A DNA stretch of 13,333 nucleotides from Planctomycetaceae bacterium (GTDB lineage Bacteria > Planctomycetota > Planctomycetia > Pirellulales > Pirellulaceae), in assembly GCA_012965455.1 (NCBI GenBank), contig DTSG01000194.1, positions 1 through 13,333 on the forward strand. The letters run 5' to 3'. The notes under the pieces were generated by a model. That model did no database searches and was not told the DNA's origin. It saw only the letters and a program-made list of their open reading frames with translations. Position 1 is the stretch's first letter. Each line of letters begins with the position of its first letter. This document shows, in pieces, positions 1 to 7,904 of this stretch. The position numbers and the translations under genes are program-made.

Positions 1-551
1 ATTTGAGGCATCGCGAGTCCATATAACGCTGCAGACCCCGCTGCGTTGATTCGCGGACCGTTGCTGCTGTTCCAATGAGGAGTGCCGTCTCGATTGGTCT
101 CCAATCCTTGGGCCATCGTGAAAAAATAGTCAGACCCGTAAAGAATGTCTAAACGCGCAGTGGCACTCCAGTCTTCTTTCTGCGGTGCCAGATCCGCTTC
201 CGCAATTATATACAGTTGGTTCATCAAGTATTTGTTGGCTTGGTCGTTGAAGCCAGTGGGCAAATTCGATCCGTTCAGCGGCTCGCTAGGGTTTCCCGTA
301 TACCCATGCGTTACCCAACCACTAAAGGAAATGCCAGTGTTTTCAATGGATCGACTTGCGCGGTTGCCGTAACTCTCTATGTTGCGCAAATGTTGTAGCG
401 CAGAGTCTTGGAACGTAACGAGCTGGGTCTCGGTCGACGGCGCTTGCGGGTAAGGTGATGACGCGAATTGCTGAGGGCTAAATTGTGCTGCAACACTAGA
501 ACAAGTGAACGCAACGGCACACCACAATAGCGTGGTTTTGAGTTTGAACAT
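1..551 (-). CDS. BBP2-type beta-barrel porin, 5' part (runs off left edge)
   Basis: This is the N-terminal ~183 codons of an outer-membrane porin, read on the minus strand from ATG at 549-551 with no stop before the window edge. The protein starts MFKLKTTLLWCAVAFTCSSV, a signal peptide with a charged n-region and hydrophobic core, probably cleaved after AA or AQ near residue 22. Downstream are the phrases ISFSGWVTHGYTGNP, FNDQANKYLMNQLYIIAE, ARLDILYGSDYFFT and AALYGLAMPQ. These match the pattern of the putative beta-barrel porin-2 (OmpL-like, BBP2) family, which is abundant in planctomycetes: W..GY..NP, FNDR.N...MNQLY, R.D.LYG.D and YGLA.PQ. Its role is inferred to be diffusion of solutes across the outer membrane; the substrate is unknown. 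No strong Shine-Dalgarno is seen (GGAC about 10 bases upstream is weak). It lies 173 bases downstream of the giant gene on the same strand and could be partly co-transcribed with it. The rest of the barrel is outside the window. Confidence 0.85.
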   Translation of the reverse strand, partial: MFKLKTTLLWCAVAFTCSSVAAQFSPQQFASSPYPQAPSTETQLVTFQDSALQHLRNIESYGNRASRSIENTGISFSGWVTHGYTGNPSEPLNGSNLPTGFNDQANKYLMNQLYIIAEADLAPQKEDWSATARLDILYGSDYFFTMAQGLETNRDGTPHWNSSNGPRINAAGSAALYGLAMPQ

Positions 552-588
552 GATCGTTCGTCCGATATTCGGTAAATGGCGAAAGTGT

Positions 589-612
589 ATAGATCCGTAT
601 ATCTATCCGTAT
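589..612. repeat. 12-bp tandem repeat upstream of the porin gene
   Basis: ATAGATCCGTAT (589-600) is followed directly by ATCTATCCGTAT (601-612), with 10 of 12 bases matching. The first copy plus the next six bases also form an inverted repeat, ATAGAT/ATCTAT (589-594 and 601-606) with a 6-base spacer. It lies 38-61 bases upstream of the porin start codon, so it could be a regulator-binding site or part of the leader. No regulator can be named and no clear -35/-10 pair was identified. Confidence 0.4.
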
Positions 613-713
613 CGGTACAATTGATATAAGAAGTTCAATCGTTAATAAAGAAAAATTCATCCCAGATTGCCCAGATTAACAGTCTCTATCTGCGGGGCTT
701 CCATTTGTGCTCG

Positions 714-739
714 ATTAGTGCCGGTTAGTGGGCACTAAT
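714..739 (-). terminator. Hairpin spanning the stop codon of the giant gene
   Basis: There is a perfect 9-bp inverted repeat, ATTAGTGCC (714-722) and GGCACTAAT (731-739), with an 8-base loop containing the TAA stop (725-727) of the giant gene. In the transcript it would form a stable stem exactly at the end of the coding region. No U-run follows it, so it is not a classical intrinsic terminator. It could be a weak terminator, an mRNA 3'-end stabiliser or an attenuation point before the downstream porin gene. Confidence 0.35.
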
Positions 740-3700
740 GCTATCTGAGAAATCGACCAGATTTTCTTGGTCAGCCAGATCGTCGAGGTCGTCGTCACCA
801 AAGAGTTCGTCGACTTCCGCTGACCAAGTGGCTGATTCTGCCGGTACACGACCGCGCTGTTCATTGAGGTTAAATCCAAAATCAACATCAACAGGATCTA
901 CGACATCAAGGTTTTCGAAATGAAGATCCGCGGTATCCGCACGTTGTAATAACATCGGCGCGTGGATAGCCGCTGCCACAAATCCTTCGCCCTCCGCACC
1001 TTGATCGACGACCACATCGGTGGTCATCGCATTGAGTTGATTGATGACTTGCAACACATCAATCGGTGACGAGTTGTAGTCGCCATTGGTATCAATAAAT
1101 CCAGCCACATTAAGGGAGTCAACGAGTTGCAGGGCATCGAGACGTTGAGTTGCTCCGGAGTTGAGATGATTGATAATGATGAGTGCATCATTGGGCGTCA
1201 CTTGCGAATCCCCATTAACGTCGTTCATTGACAAAGGGTTCTGATAAATGGACATTCCAAAAGTATCAGCAACTCCCATTTCACCATCAGCCGTTACGGC
1301 GGGGGCAAACGCTGGCGTGTGACTGGCGACGGCGTTCATTGAAAGAGAAACCGACGGAGATGATTTGTCAACATTGAACCGCACTGTCTTTAGGTCAAAA
1401 GAGGTTAGGCTATCATCGAGGTTTGCATCAAATTCTTGGTGGAAAATAGGAGTGCTTAAATCCACATCATACATCTGTTGGAATAACCCAGAAGATAATC
1501 CATTTACCCCTAATTCGTTTTGCAAAACGGCACCGGTCGTCAGCTCAACAGCGCGATCATTGAGATTTGCTGAAGTGGTGACAGCCGGCATGCCCACGGA
1601 CAATTTCATCCGTTCGTTAGCACCGTTGAACGAACCGACTTCTACTTGGTACGTTCCCGGCTGCAGCAGCAAAGTGTTATATGTCATCGATTCTCGCTCG
1701 GCCGCCATTCCTGTTGCTTCTGCCGAAACGATGTTCCCCAGAGCGTCAATAATTACGGGTATTGCCATCTGAACATCCGTCGCAAACTGGGTTGCTGTGA
1801 CAACTTGATAATACCCAGTGGTATCCGTCGTAAACGTAAAGGACTTAACTCCGGATTCGAGTCGCGTGACTTGTTCCAGAACTACCGCTTTATGATCTGG
1901 TGTACGATAATCACCGAGCGTCGGTATGATCGTAATGTCAAAATCACGTGTTACGGTTAGGTTGTCCGCTGAGGTCGAAAGATCGTTATCAAGTCCGCCG
2001 TCTTCAATCGCAACGGTGATCGTGACGTCGCCATCTTGCATCGCCACAGGTGTGAAACTCAATGTCCCATCGCTCCCAGTGGTGAATGAAACGCTCGGAT
2101 TGGCTAAAATGGTGCTATCACTACTCGTCGCCGTCACTCGTAGCGGTTGGGATTCATTGGGTCCAGAGTCAATGCCGGTGAGGCTGATGGTTTGAGTTGA
2201 TGCGTCTTCGTCAACCGTAATATCAGCAATGCTATTTCCCACAGGTGCATCGTTAATTGGATTTACAGTAATATCAAATGTACTTGTGGAAGTTAAATTG
2301 TCGTTGGCCGTTGCTAGATTGTTATCGAGTCCGCCATCTTCAATCGTTACGGTAATTGTTGACGATCCATATTGATCTGTTAGCGGAGTGAATTGCAACG
2401 CGCCTGTTTGGCTGCCACTGGTGTAGTTCACCGTGGGATTGAGCAGCAGTCCAGCATTACTACTGGCCGCTGTTACTCTAAGTGGTTGAGTCTCATTGGG
2501 ACCGGCAGTTAAGCCAGTGATGTTGATCGTTTGCAGCGTGGCATCTTCGTCCACGGTTACATTTCCAATTGTATCTCCCGCTGGAACATCATTGACCGGG
2601 TTAACAATGACATCAAATATACTTGAGTTAGTCAAATTATCTGCTGGCGTTGATAAGTCATTATCGAGTCCACCATCTTCAATAATTACCGTGACAGTTG
2701 CTGTGCCATATTGATCTGTTAAAGGGGTAAAGACAACGGCACCGTTAGTGCTGCCACTGGTATAGTTCACGCTGGGATCCGGTACCAACGTCGTATCACT
2801 ACTAGTCGCTGTGATACGTAATATTTCAGTTTCGTTCGGACCCGCATTAATGCCAGTAATAGCAACGGTTGAGGGAGCATCTTCGTTGATCGTTACATTA
2901 GCATTCGCTGCTTTACCTGGGGCGTCATTGACGGGATCGACAACAATGTCAAACGTCGTACTGCTTGTTAGATTATCCGCTGTTGTACTCAGATTATTAT
3001 CCGCTCCGCCATCTTCTACGGTGACGGTAACCGTGGTTGTTCCATACTGATTAGCGATGGGCGTGAAGTGCAGGGTACTGCTGGTATCGCCACTGGTGTA
3101 GTTCACCGTCGGATTGGCGATTAGCGTCGAATCGCTACTGGTCGCCGTGACATGTAATACTTGAGTTTCATTCGGTCCGGCGGTAATGCCAGTAATGTTA
3201 ACTGATTGAGTGGTAGCATCTTCAGCTGTTGTAATATCAGCGTGTGTGTTTTGCGTGGGAGCATCATTTTCCGGACTTACCGTAATATCAAACGTCGAGC
3301 TGGATGTTAAGTTGTCCGCCGCAGTGGACAGATCGTTGTCTTGCCCACCGTCTTCAATGGTTACCGTGACGGTTGCTGTACCGTATTGATCGGCATTAGG
3401 TACAAAACTCAAACTTCCGCTGGATTCAGCGCTGGTGTAGGTAACACTCGGGTCTGCAAACAAGCTAGGATCACTACTCACGGCGGTAATGTGCAGTGGT
3501 TGTGTTTCATTGGGCCCAGCGGATATACCGTTGATCGCAACGGATTGCGTCGGGGAATCTTCTGTGACAGTCACGTTCGCAATCACGTTTTGCCCTGGTG
3601 CATCATTAACCGGAGTGACGGTAACATCAAACGTACTGCTACTTGTTAGATTATCCCCGGTTGTGCTCAGATTATTATCCGCTCCACCATCTTCTACGGT

Positions 3701-6700
3701 GACGGTGATTGTCGCCGTACCATTTTGGTCTGCTTGCGGAGTGAAATTAATTGTACCGGTAGTATTACCGTTGGTGTAATTGCTCGTTGGGTTGGCAATG
3801 AGTCCAGGATTATTACTGGTGGCCGACAGTCGCAGGACTTGAGTTTCGTTCGGGCCGGCTGCGATGCCTGTGATATTCACGGTTGTCGGTGTATCTTCTG
3901 CAATGGAGATATTTGCGGGCGTATCACCCAGCGGCAGGTCGTTCACAGGGTTGACCACTACGTCAAACGTTGTCGTGGCGGTTAAATTATCAGCAGTGGT
4001 CGCTAGGTTGTCATCTAAGCCACCATCTTCAACGGTAACGGTGATCGTTGCCGAACCGAATTGATCGCTGAGCGGCGTAAAGCTTAATGATCCAGTTTGC
4101 TCATCACTCGTGTAGGTAACCGTTGGGTTGGCAATCAGGCTAGGGTTGTTACTTGTGGAGGTAACGACCAACGTTTGGGTTTCATTGAATCCCGCGGTAA
4201 TACCATTGTAATTAATGGTTTGTACCGTCGCATCTTCGTCAATGGTAACGTTAGCGATACTCGCAATTGTCGGTGGGTCATCATCCAGTGGGTTTACTAC
4301 AACGGTGAATGTCTTGCTGACAGTTAGGTTATCACCGCTGGTGGCCAGATTATTATCGAGTCCACCATCTTCGACCGTCACTGTCACGGTGGTGCTGCCA
4401 GATTGATTGGCAACAGGCGTGTAGTTGATCGTGCCAACGGTCGTGCCATTTGTATAGGCCACCGACGGGTGGGGAATTAGATTAGTGTCCGCACTGGTTG
4501 CGGTTACTATCAGCGTTTGTGTTTCGCCACCACCGGCGGTAATACCAGTCAGATTGACCGTTTGCGGGGCGTCCTCGTCAGTTGTTATGTCCGAAAGAGC
4601 GTCCAGCGTGGGTACGTCATTGACCGGATTGACCGTGACGTCAAACGTGCGGCTGACAGTCAAATTATCTGCAGCGGTCGTCAGATTATTATCCAGCCCA
4701 CCATCTTCGACGGTGACGGTGATTGTGGTCGTGCCGAACTGATCGAACAGTGGCTCAAATTCCAGGGAACCATTGGAATTATCGGTGGTATAGGTAATCG
4801 TCGGATCTGCGATCAGATTTGTATTGCTACTTGTCGCCGTGACTTTTAGCGGTTGGGTTTCACCACCACCGGCGGTAATACCGGTCAGATTGACCGTTTG
4901 CTGCGGGGCGTCCTCATCAGTTGTTATGTCCGAAAGAGTGTTCAGCGTGGGTACGTCATTGACCGGATTGACCGTCACATCAAACGTGCGGCTGAACGTT
5001 AAATTATCTGCAGTGGTTGTCAGGTTGTTATCTAGCCCTCCATCTTCGACAGTGACCGTAATGGTTGTTGTACCAGCTTGATCGGCGAGCGGAGCAATTG
5101 TTATTATGCCGGTGGTATTGGGTGTTGTGTAGTTCACCGCAGGGTCGGCCATCAAGCCGGTGTTGCTACTGCTGGCGGTCACACGTAGCGGCTGGTTTTC
5201 ACCGGCACCGGAGGTAATGCCGCTGAGGTTTACTCCAAGAGGGAGGAAATCTTCATCGAGGGTGACATTGTTCTCAAGAATCTGGTAGACCTGTACTTGG
5301 CCTGAATTGTTTCCGTTGTTGTAAGGTGCTCCAATAGCAACGCTGCTGCCATCGGCACTCAGGGAGACACTGGAACCTGACCGGTCACCTACGGCTTCAC
5401 CGTTAATGTCGCTACCAATCTTTTCCCAGTTGCCCGCAACATTATGGTAGATTCTTACATGTCCTGAACCATCGCCGTTACCGTCGTTGTCGCGTGCTCC
5501 GACAGCAACCGTGGTACCGTCGGCACTCAGAGAGACGCTGTAACCGGACTCGTCATCCTCATCTTCACCGTCGATGTCGCTACCGATCTGCACCCAGTTG
5601 CCTGCAACATTGTTATAGATCCGTACATGACCTGCATCGTCACCGTTTCCATCGTTGCGGTATCCCCCAATAGCAACGATGCTGCCATCGGCATTCAGGG
5701 AGACGCTCCAACCTGACCGGTCATCTGCATTTTCACCGTCAATGTCGCTCCCGATCTGTGTCCAGCTCCCTGCAACATTGTTATAGATTCTTACATGACC
5801 TGATTCATTGCCGTTTCCGTCGTTACGGTATGTCCCGATACCAACGACGGTGCCATCGGCACTTAAGGAGACGCTGAAACCTGACCGGTCATCTGTATTT
5901 TCACCGTCGATGTCGCTACCGATCTGCACCCAGTTGCCTGCAACATTGTTATAGATCCGTACATGACCTGCATCGTCACCGTTTCCATCGTTGCGGTATC
6001 CCCCAACAGCAATGGCGCTGCCATCGGCACTCAGGGAGACGCTGATGCCTGACTGGTCACCCCCAGCTTCACCGTCGATGTCGTTACCGATCTGTACCCA
6101 GCTCCCTGCAACATTGTGGTAGATCCGTACATGTCCTGAACCATTGCCGTTACCGTCGTTGTAGCGTGCTCCAATAGCAACGATGCTGCCATCGGCACTC
6201 AGGGAGACGCTATTACCTGACTGGTCCTCCGCAGCTTCACCGTCGATGTCGTTACCGATCTGTGCCCAGTTGCCTGTAACATTGTTATAGATCCGTACAT
6301 GTCCTGAACGATTGCCGTTACCGTCGTTGTATTGTGCTCCAACAGCAACGGTGCTGCCATCGGCACTCAGGGAGACGCTATTACCCGACAGGTCATTGGA
6401 TGCTTCACCGTCAATGTCGCCACCGATTTGAAGGATTGGATGGAAACTATCCAGCGTTGGCGGTTCATTCGTTGGTTCATCCGCTTTGATAATCGTTCCG
6501 TTTATTTCGAAGTATCCCAAGCTACCGTAATCTGAATAAACTCCCGCTTTGCCAACGCCATCGACTTTGATAAAATATTCTCCAGCGGATAGGTTTTCGT
6601 TGAACGAAGCATTAATGCCATCAGTTGGATTACTGATCGCAATTTGATTTCCTTGGGAATCGTAAAGGGTCGCTTCGGCATCGAGGCTGCCACGGCTGGC

Positions 6701-7780
6701 TACGGGGTCGATTTGAATTGCAACATTGCCAGCACCCGTGGTAAAGGAGAAATAATCGACGTCGTTGCGTTCATGAATGATTCCCCATCCATCCACAATG
6801 GTGTCGGTGGTTACGGTGAGCGCGGTTGCCGTAGATTGAGCATTCCCATGGTCGTCGCCGCGGTAATCAAATCCGTTGGCGGCCTGGCGGATGATATTGA
6901 CGTCGTTTTGAGTTGTTGTCGAATCCGCATAATCCCCGTTACTCCATTGCACCATATTTTCTCCAAAAGGTGCGCCCATGATCGGGCCCCAACTCGTTGC
7001 CCCGGATCCTGTACCGGGATGGTATGTAGCGCTGCCAAGTCCGTCGTGAATTAATCCCAGCGCATGCCCAACTTCATGCGAATTGGTTTGACCACCAGAA
7101 CTAATACTTCGATTAAAAGTAAAGACGGGATCGTCGATATTGAGACCAAAAGAGTTTAGGTGTGCGATGCCACCGGCGTTGGCAAAACCGTTAGTGACTT
7201 GAGTGTTTACCGAGCGTACGCCCCAATGGACATCAGTTCCGCCCGTATTTCTAAGCGCTTCTACGCCAGGATCGATCGTGGTTACATTGACATCAAATGG
7301 AAAGTAGTCATCCACAACTTCTATAAACTGCTTTTGGATGCGACTGTGCTCGGCATCCGAGAAATTGTTCGTATCTCCATCAAGGCTAAACGCAGGAAAG
7401 ACAATATTGTGGTTCCAGTTGTTATTGACACTATGGTGGCCGTCGTAGTCGAGGTAGATTGTTTTGGTAGCGGTGGGATTACTGGCCAGCAAAAAAGTAT
7501 TGTCTTTGCCGTAAGGAAAAGTGTCGGCTACGTCACCAAAGGTTAGTGTTCCATCCACAAAGACAGGAATGGCGACGCCGTTGTCGACAGCGGGAGCTTC
7601 ATCGGCACCGTTGGGAGCTACAGGTGCCGGGCAGACGAAGGTGGTCAGATCTGCGGCAAGTAATCGACGATCTTCGAGGTTTTCGAGGAACAACCGTCGC
7701 TGACGCAATAACGGTTGCTGCTGATCGGATTGAGAGAGAATTTTACCTAACGCACGACGCAAGAAATTGTTGCTGGCCAT
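725..7780 (-). CDS. Giant secreted metzincin / FG-GAP propeller / cadherin-like repeat / dockerin protein
   Basis: This 2351-residue secreted or surface protein is not a named gene. Seen in order: LENLEDRRLLA (32-42), the planctomycete LEPR-XLL-type N-terminal motif; a zinc-peptidase domain (~105-305) with HEVGHALGLIHD (His235, Glu236, His239, His245) and a likely Met-turn at Met268 (WGPIMG); a PPC-like beta domain (~338-430); seven 56-residue FG-GAP-type blades (451-838); ten ~113-residue cadherin-like repeats (839-1954), each with VEDGG.DN.L and a V.P.ND.P linker; a beta region (~1955-2110); dockerin-like EF-hand loops, DVNGDSQVTPNDAL and DTNGDYNSSPIDVL (2181-2251); and an acidic tail. The peptidase is intact at its metal and catalytic residues. 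Known for these families: metzincins cleave proteins, cadherin-like repeats bind calcium and adhere, and dockerins bind partner proteins. A role as a surface adhesin/protease is inferred. The ATG start fits the expected distance to the motif; no Shine-Dalgarno is visible. There is only one cysteine (residue 50). Confidence 0.93.
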   Translation of the reverse strand: MASNNFLRRALGKILSQSDQQQPLLRQRRLFLENLEDRRLLAADLTTFVCPAPVAPNGADEAPAVDNGVAIPVFVDGTLTFGDVADTFPYGKDNTFLLASNPTATKTIYLDYDGHHSVNNNWNHNIVFPAFSLDGDTNNFSDAEHSRIQKQFIEVVDDYFPFDVNVTTIDPGVEALRNTGGTDVHWGVRSVNTQVTNGFANAGGIAHLNSFGLNIDDPVFTFNRSISSGGQTNSHEVGHALGLIHDGLGSATYHPGTGSGATSWGPIMGAPFGENMVQWSNGDYADSTTTQNDVNIIRQAANGFDYRGDDHGNAQSTATALTVTTDTIVDGWGIIHERNDVDYFSFTTGAGNVAIQIDPVASRGSLDAEATLYDSQGNQIAISNPTDGINASFNENLSAGEYFIKVDGVGKAGVYSDYGSLGYFEINGTIIKADEPTNEPPTLDSFHPILQIGGDIDGEASNDLSGNSVSLSADGSTVAVGAQYNDGNGNRSGHVRIYNNVTGNWAQIGNDIDGEAAEDQSGNSVSLSADGSIVAIGARYNDGNGNGSGHVRIYHNVAGSWVQIGNDIDGEAGGDQSGISVSLSADGSAIAVGGYRNDGNGDDAGHVRIYNNVAGNWVQIGSDIDGENTDDRSGFSVSLSADGTVVGIGTYRNDGNGNESGHVRIYNNVAGSWTQIGSDIDGENADDRSGWSVSLNADGSIVAIGGYRNDGNGDDAGHVRIYNNVAGNWVQIGSDIDGEDEDDESGYSVSLSADGTTVAVGARDNDGNGDGSGHVRIYHNVAGNWEKIGSDINGEAVGDRSGSSVSLSADGSSVAIGAPYNNGNNSGQVQVYQILENNVTLDEDFLPLGVNLSGITSGAGENQPLRVTASSSNTGLMADPAVNYTTPNTTGIITIAPLADQAGTTTITVTVEDGGLDNNLTTTADNLTFSRTFDVTVNPVNDVPTLNTLSDITTDEDAPQQTVNLTGITAGGGETQPLKVTATSSNTNLIADPTITYTTDNSNGSLEFEPLFDQFGTTTITVTVEDGGLDNNLTTAADNLTVSRTFDVTVNPVNDVPTLDALSDITTDEDAPQTVNLTGITAGGGETQTLIVTATSADTNLIPHPSVAYTNGTTVGTINYTPVANQSGSTTVTVTVEDGGLDNNLATSGDNLTVSKTFTVVVNPLDDDPPTIASIANVTIDEDATVQTINYNGITAGFNETQTLVVTSTSNNPSLIANPTVTYTSDEQTGSLSFTPLSDQFGSATITVTVEDGGLDDNLATTADNLTATTTFDVVVNPVNDLPLGDTPANISIAEDTPTTVNITGIAAGPNETQVLRLSATSNNPGLIANPTSNYTNGNTTGTINFTPQADQNGTATITVTVEDGGADNNLSTTGDNLTSSSTFDVTVTPVNDAPGQNVIANVTVTEDSPTQSVAINGISAGPNETQPLHITAVSSDPSLFADPSVTYTSAESSGSLSFVPNADQYGTATVTVTIEDGGQDNDLSTAADNLTSSSTFDITVSPENDAPTQNTHADITTAEDATTQSVNITGITAGPNETQVLHVTATSSDSTLIANPTVNYTSGDTSSTLHFTPIANQYGTTTVTVTVEDGGADNNLSTTADNLTSSTTFDIVVDPVNDAPGKAANANVTINEDAPSTVAITGINAGPNETEILRITATSSDTTLVPDPSVNYTSGSTNGAVVFTPLTDQYGTATVTVIIEDGGLDNDLSTPADNLTNSSIFDVIVNPVNDVPAGDTIGNVTVDEDATLQTINITGLTAGPNETQPLRVTAASSNAGLLLNPTVNYTSGSQTGALQFTPLTDQYGSSTITVTIEDGGLDNNLATANDNLTSTSTFDITVNPINDAPVGNSIADITVDEDASTQTISLTGIDSGPNESQPLRVTATSSDSTILANPSVSFTTGSDGTLSFTPVAMQDGDVTITVAIEDGGLDNDLSTSADNLTVTRDFDITIIPTLGDYRTPDHKAVVLEQVTRLESGVKSFTFTTDTTGYYQVVTATQFATDVQMAIPVIIDALGNIVSAEATGMAAERESMTYNTLLLQPGTYQVEVGSFNGANERMKLSVGMPAVTTSANLNDRAVELTTGAVLQNELGVNGLSSGLFQQMYDVDLSTPIFHQEFDANLDDSLTSFDLKTVRFNVDKSSPSVSLSMNAVASHTPAFAPAVTADGEMGVADTFGMSIYQNPLSMNDVNGDSQVTPNDALIIINHLNSGATQRLDALQLVDSLNVAGFIDTNGDYNSSPIDVLQVINQLNAMTTDVVVDQGAEGEGFVAAAIHAPMLLQRADTADLHFENLDVVDPVDVDFGFNLNEQRGRVPAESATWSAEVDELFGDDDLDDLADQENLVDFSDSISAH
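1028..1240 (-). other. Dockerin-like EF-hand pair in the giant protein
   Basis: These bases encode residues 2181-2251. Two calcium-loop motifs occur, DVNGDSQVTPNDAL with the helix IIINHLN, and DTNGDYNSSPIDVL with QVINQLN. This is the duplicated Asp/Asn-rich loop plus helix of type I dockerins, in the form common near the C-termini of large planctomycete extracellular proteins. A further, less complete loop, FDANLDDSLTSFD, lies upstream. An acidic segment of about 100 residues follows. A partner cohesin is not visible in the window. Confidence 0.75.
1919..5266 (-). repeat. Ten tandem cadherin-like repeats (336-342 bp each) in the giant gene
   Basis: These bases encode residues 839-1954, in ten consecutive units of 112-114 residues except the shorter last one. 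Each unit begins with a (T/S)(I/T/V)..ED strand, then an NLTGI.AGPNETQ.L.VTA.SS block, a second block ending F.P..DQ.GT.T.TVTVEDGG.DN, and DNLT.S.TFDVTVNPVNDAP leading to the next unit. This is the pattern of calcium-binding cadherin-like/Big_9 beta-sandwich domains of surface adhesins. The last unit ends IIPT instead of the NPVNDAP linker, marking the array end. Linkers between units 1/2 and 2/3 are nearly identical in DNA, which implies recent unit duplication. Confidence 0.85.
5564..5670. repeat. 107-bp perfect direct repeat, copy A
   Basis: By eye alignment every base of 5564-5670 matches 5900-6006. The offset is 336 bases, exactly two 168-bp blades. Mismatches border the repeat at 5563 (C versus T) and 5671 (T versus C). 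It encodes the start of one blade unit and the end of the previous one. Confidence 0.85.
5900..6006. repeat. 107-bp perfect direct repeat, copy B
   Basis: This is the second copy of the repeat at 5564-5670, in the same orientation. Neighbouring blades differ from it at many synonymous sites, so the two copies are unusually alike for this array. That fits gene conversion or a recent duplication of a two-blade block. Confidence 0.85.
7046..7078 (-). other. Zinc-binding active-site motif of the metzincin domain
   Basis: The codons for residues 235-245 encode HEVGHALGLIH, matching the metzincin pattern HExxHxxGxxH. It has three histidine zinc ligands, the general-base glutamate and the turn glycine, followed by Asp246. 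All key residues are present, so the domain is predicted to be catalytically competent. Confidence 0.9.
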
Positions 7781-7884
7781 AATAGAGCGATACCAAAATT
7801 TAGAAAGAAAATTCGAAAGAGATGAGTATTACGACCGGCTCAAGTGCACCAGAATTGGCGAGGCTATAGACCGGCATACCCCCC

Positions 7885-7904
7885 TATGAAAAGCAGCTTT
7901 CATA
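7885..7904. promoter_or_regulatory. Near-palindromic site upstream of the giant gene
   Basis: The sequence reads TATGAAA, six bases, then TTTCATA: a 7-bp perfect inverted repeat with a 6-base centre (AGCAGC), 105-124 bases upstream of the giant gene start. It follows a run of six C residues (7879-7884). Its size and symmetry suit a dimeric repressor or activator, but no family can be named and chance occurrence is possible. Confidence 0.3.

Larger units (their letters stand above)
5267..6430 (-). repeat. Seven 168-bp FG-GAP-type blade repeats in the giant gene
   Basis: These bases encode residues 451-838. Six full units of exactly 56 residues and a 52-residue last unit follow the consensus QIG.DIDGEA..D.SG, then SVSLSADGS.VAIGA, then .NDGNG..SGHVRIY and NNVAG.W. 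This matches the FG-GAP_2-type repeat, and seven copies fit a seven-bladed beta-propeller. The seventh blade diverges (QVQVYQILENN), as expected for the closing blade. Blades 3 and 5 share long perfect DNA identity (see the 107-bp repeat entries). Confidence 0.85.

Noticed and set aside
145..398. Two plus-strand frames near the left edge
   Set aside because: They are antisense to the porin reading frame, which has a signal peptide and family motifs.
2496..5081. Series of plus-strand frames of about 70-110 codons opposite the cadherin-like array
   Set aside because: They recur at the repeat period and lie antisense to a strongly supported coding frame. Their peptides are similar to one another only because the underlying repeats are.
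5267..6430. CRISPR-like regular repetition
   Set aside because: The 168-bp units are coding, lack spacers and translate to protein blade repeats.
1919..6430. Possible common origin of the 168-bp blades and ~338-bp cadherin-like units (about 2:1 length)
   Set aside because: The protein sequences share no motif and the cadherin-like unit has no internal two-fold repeat; the length ratio appears to be coincidence.
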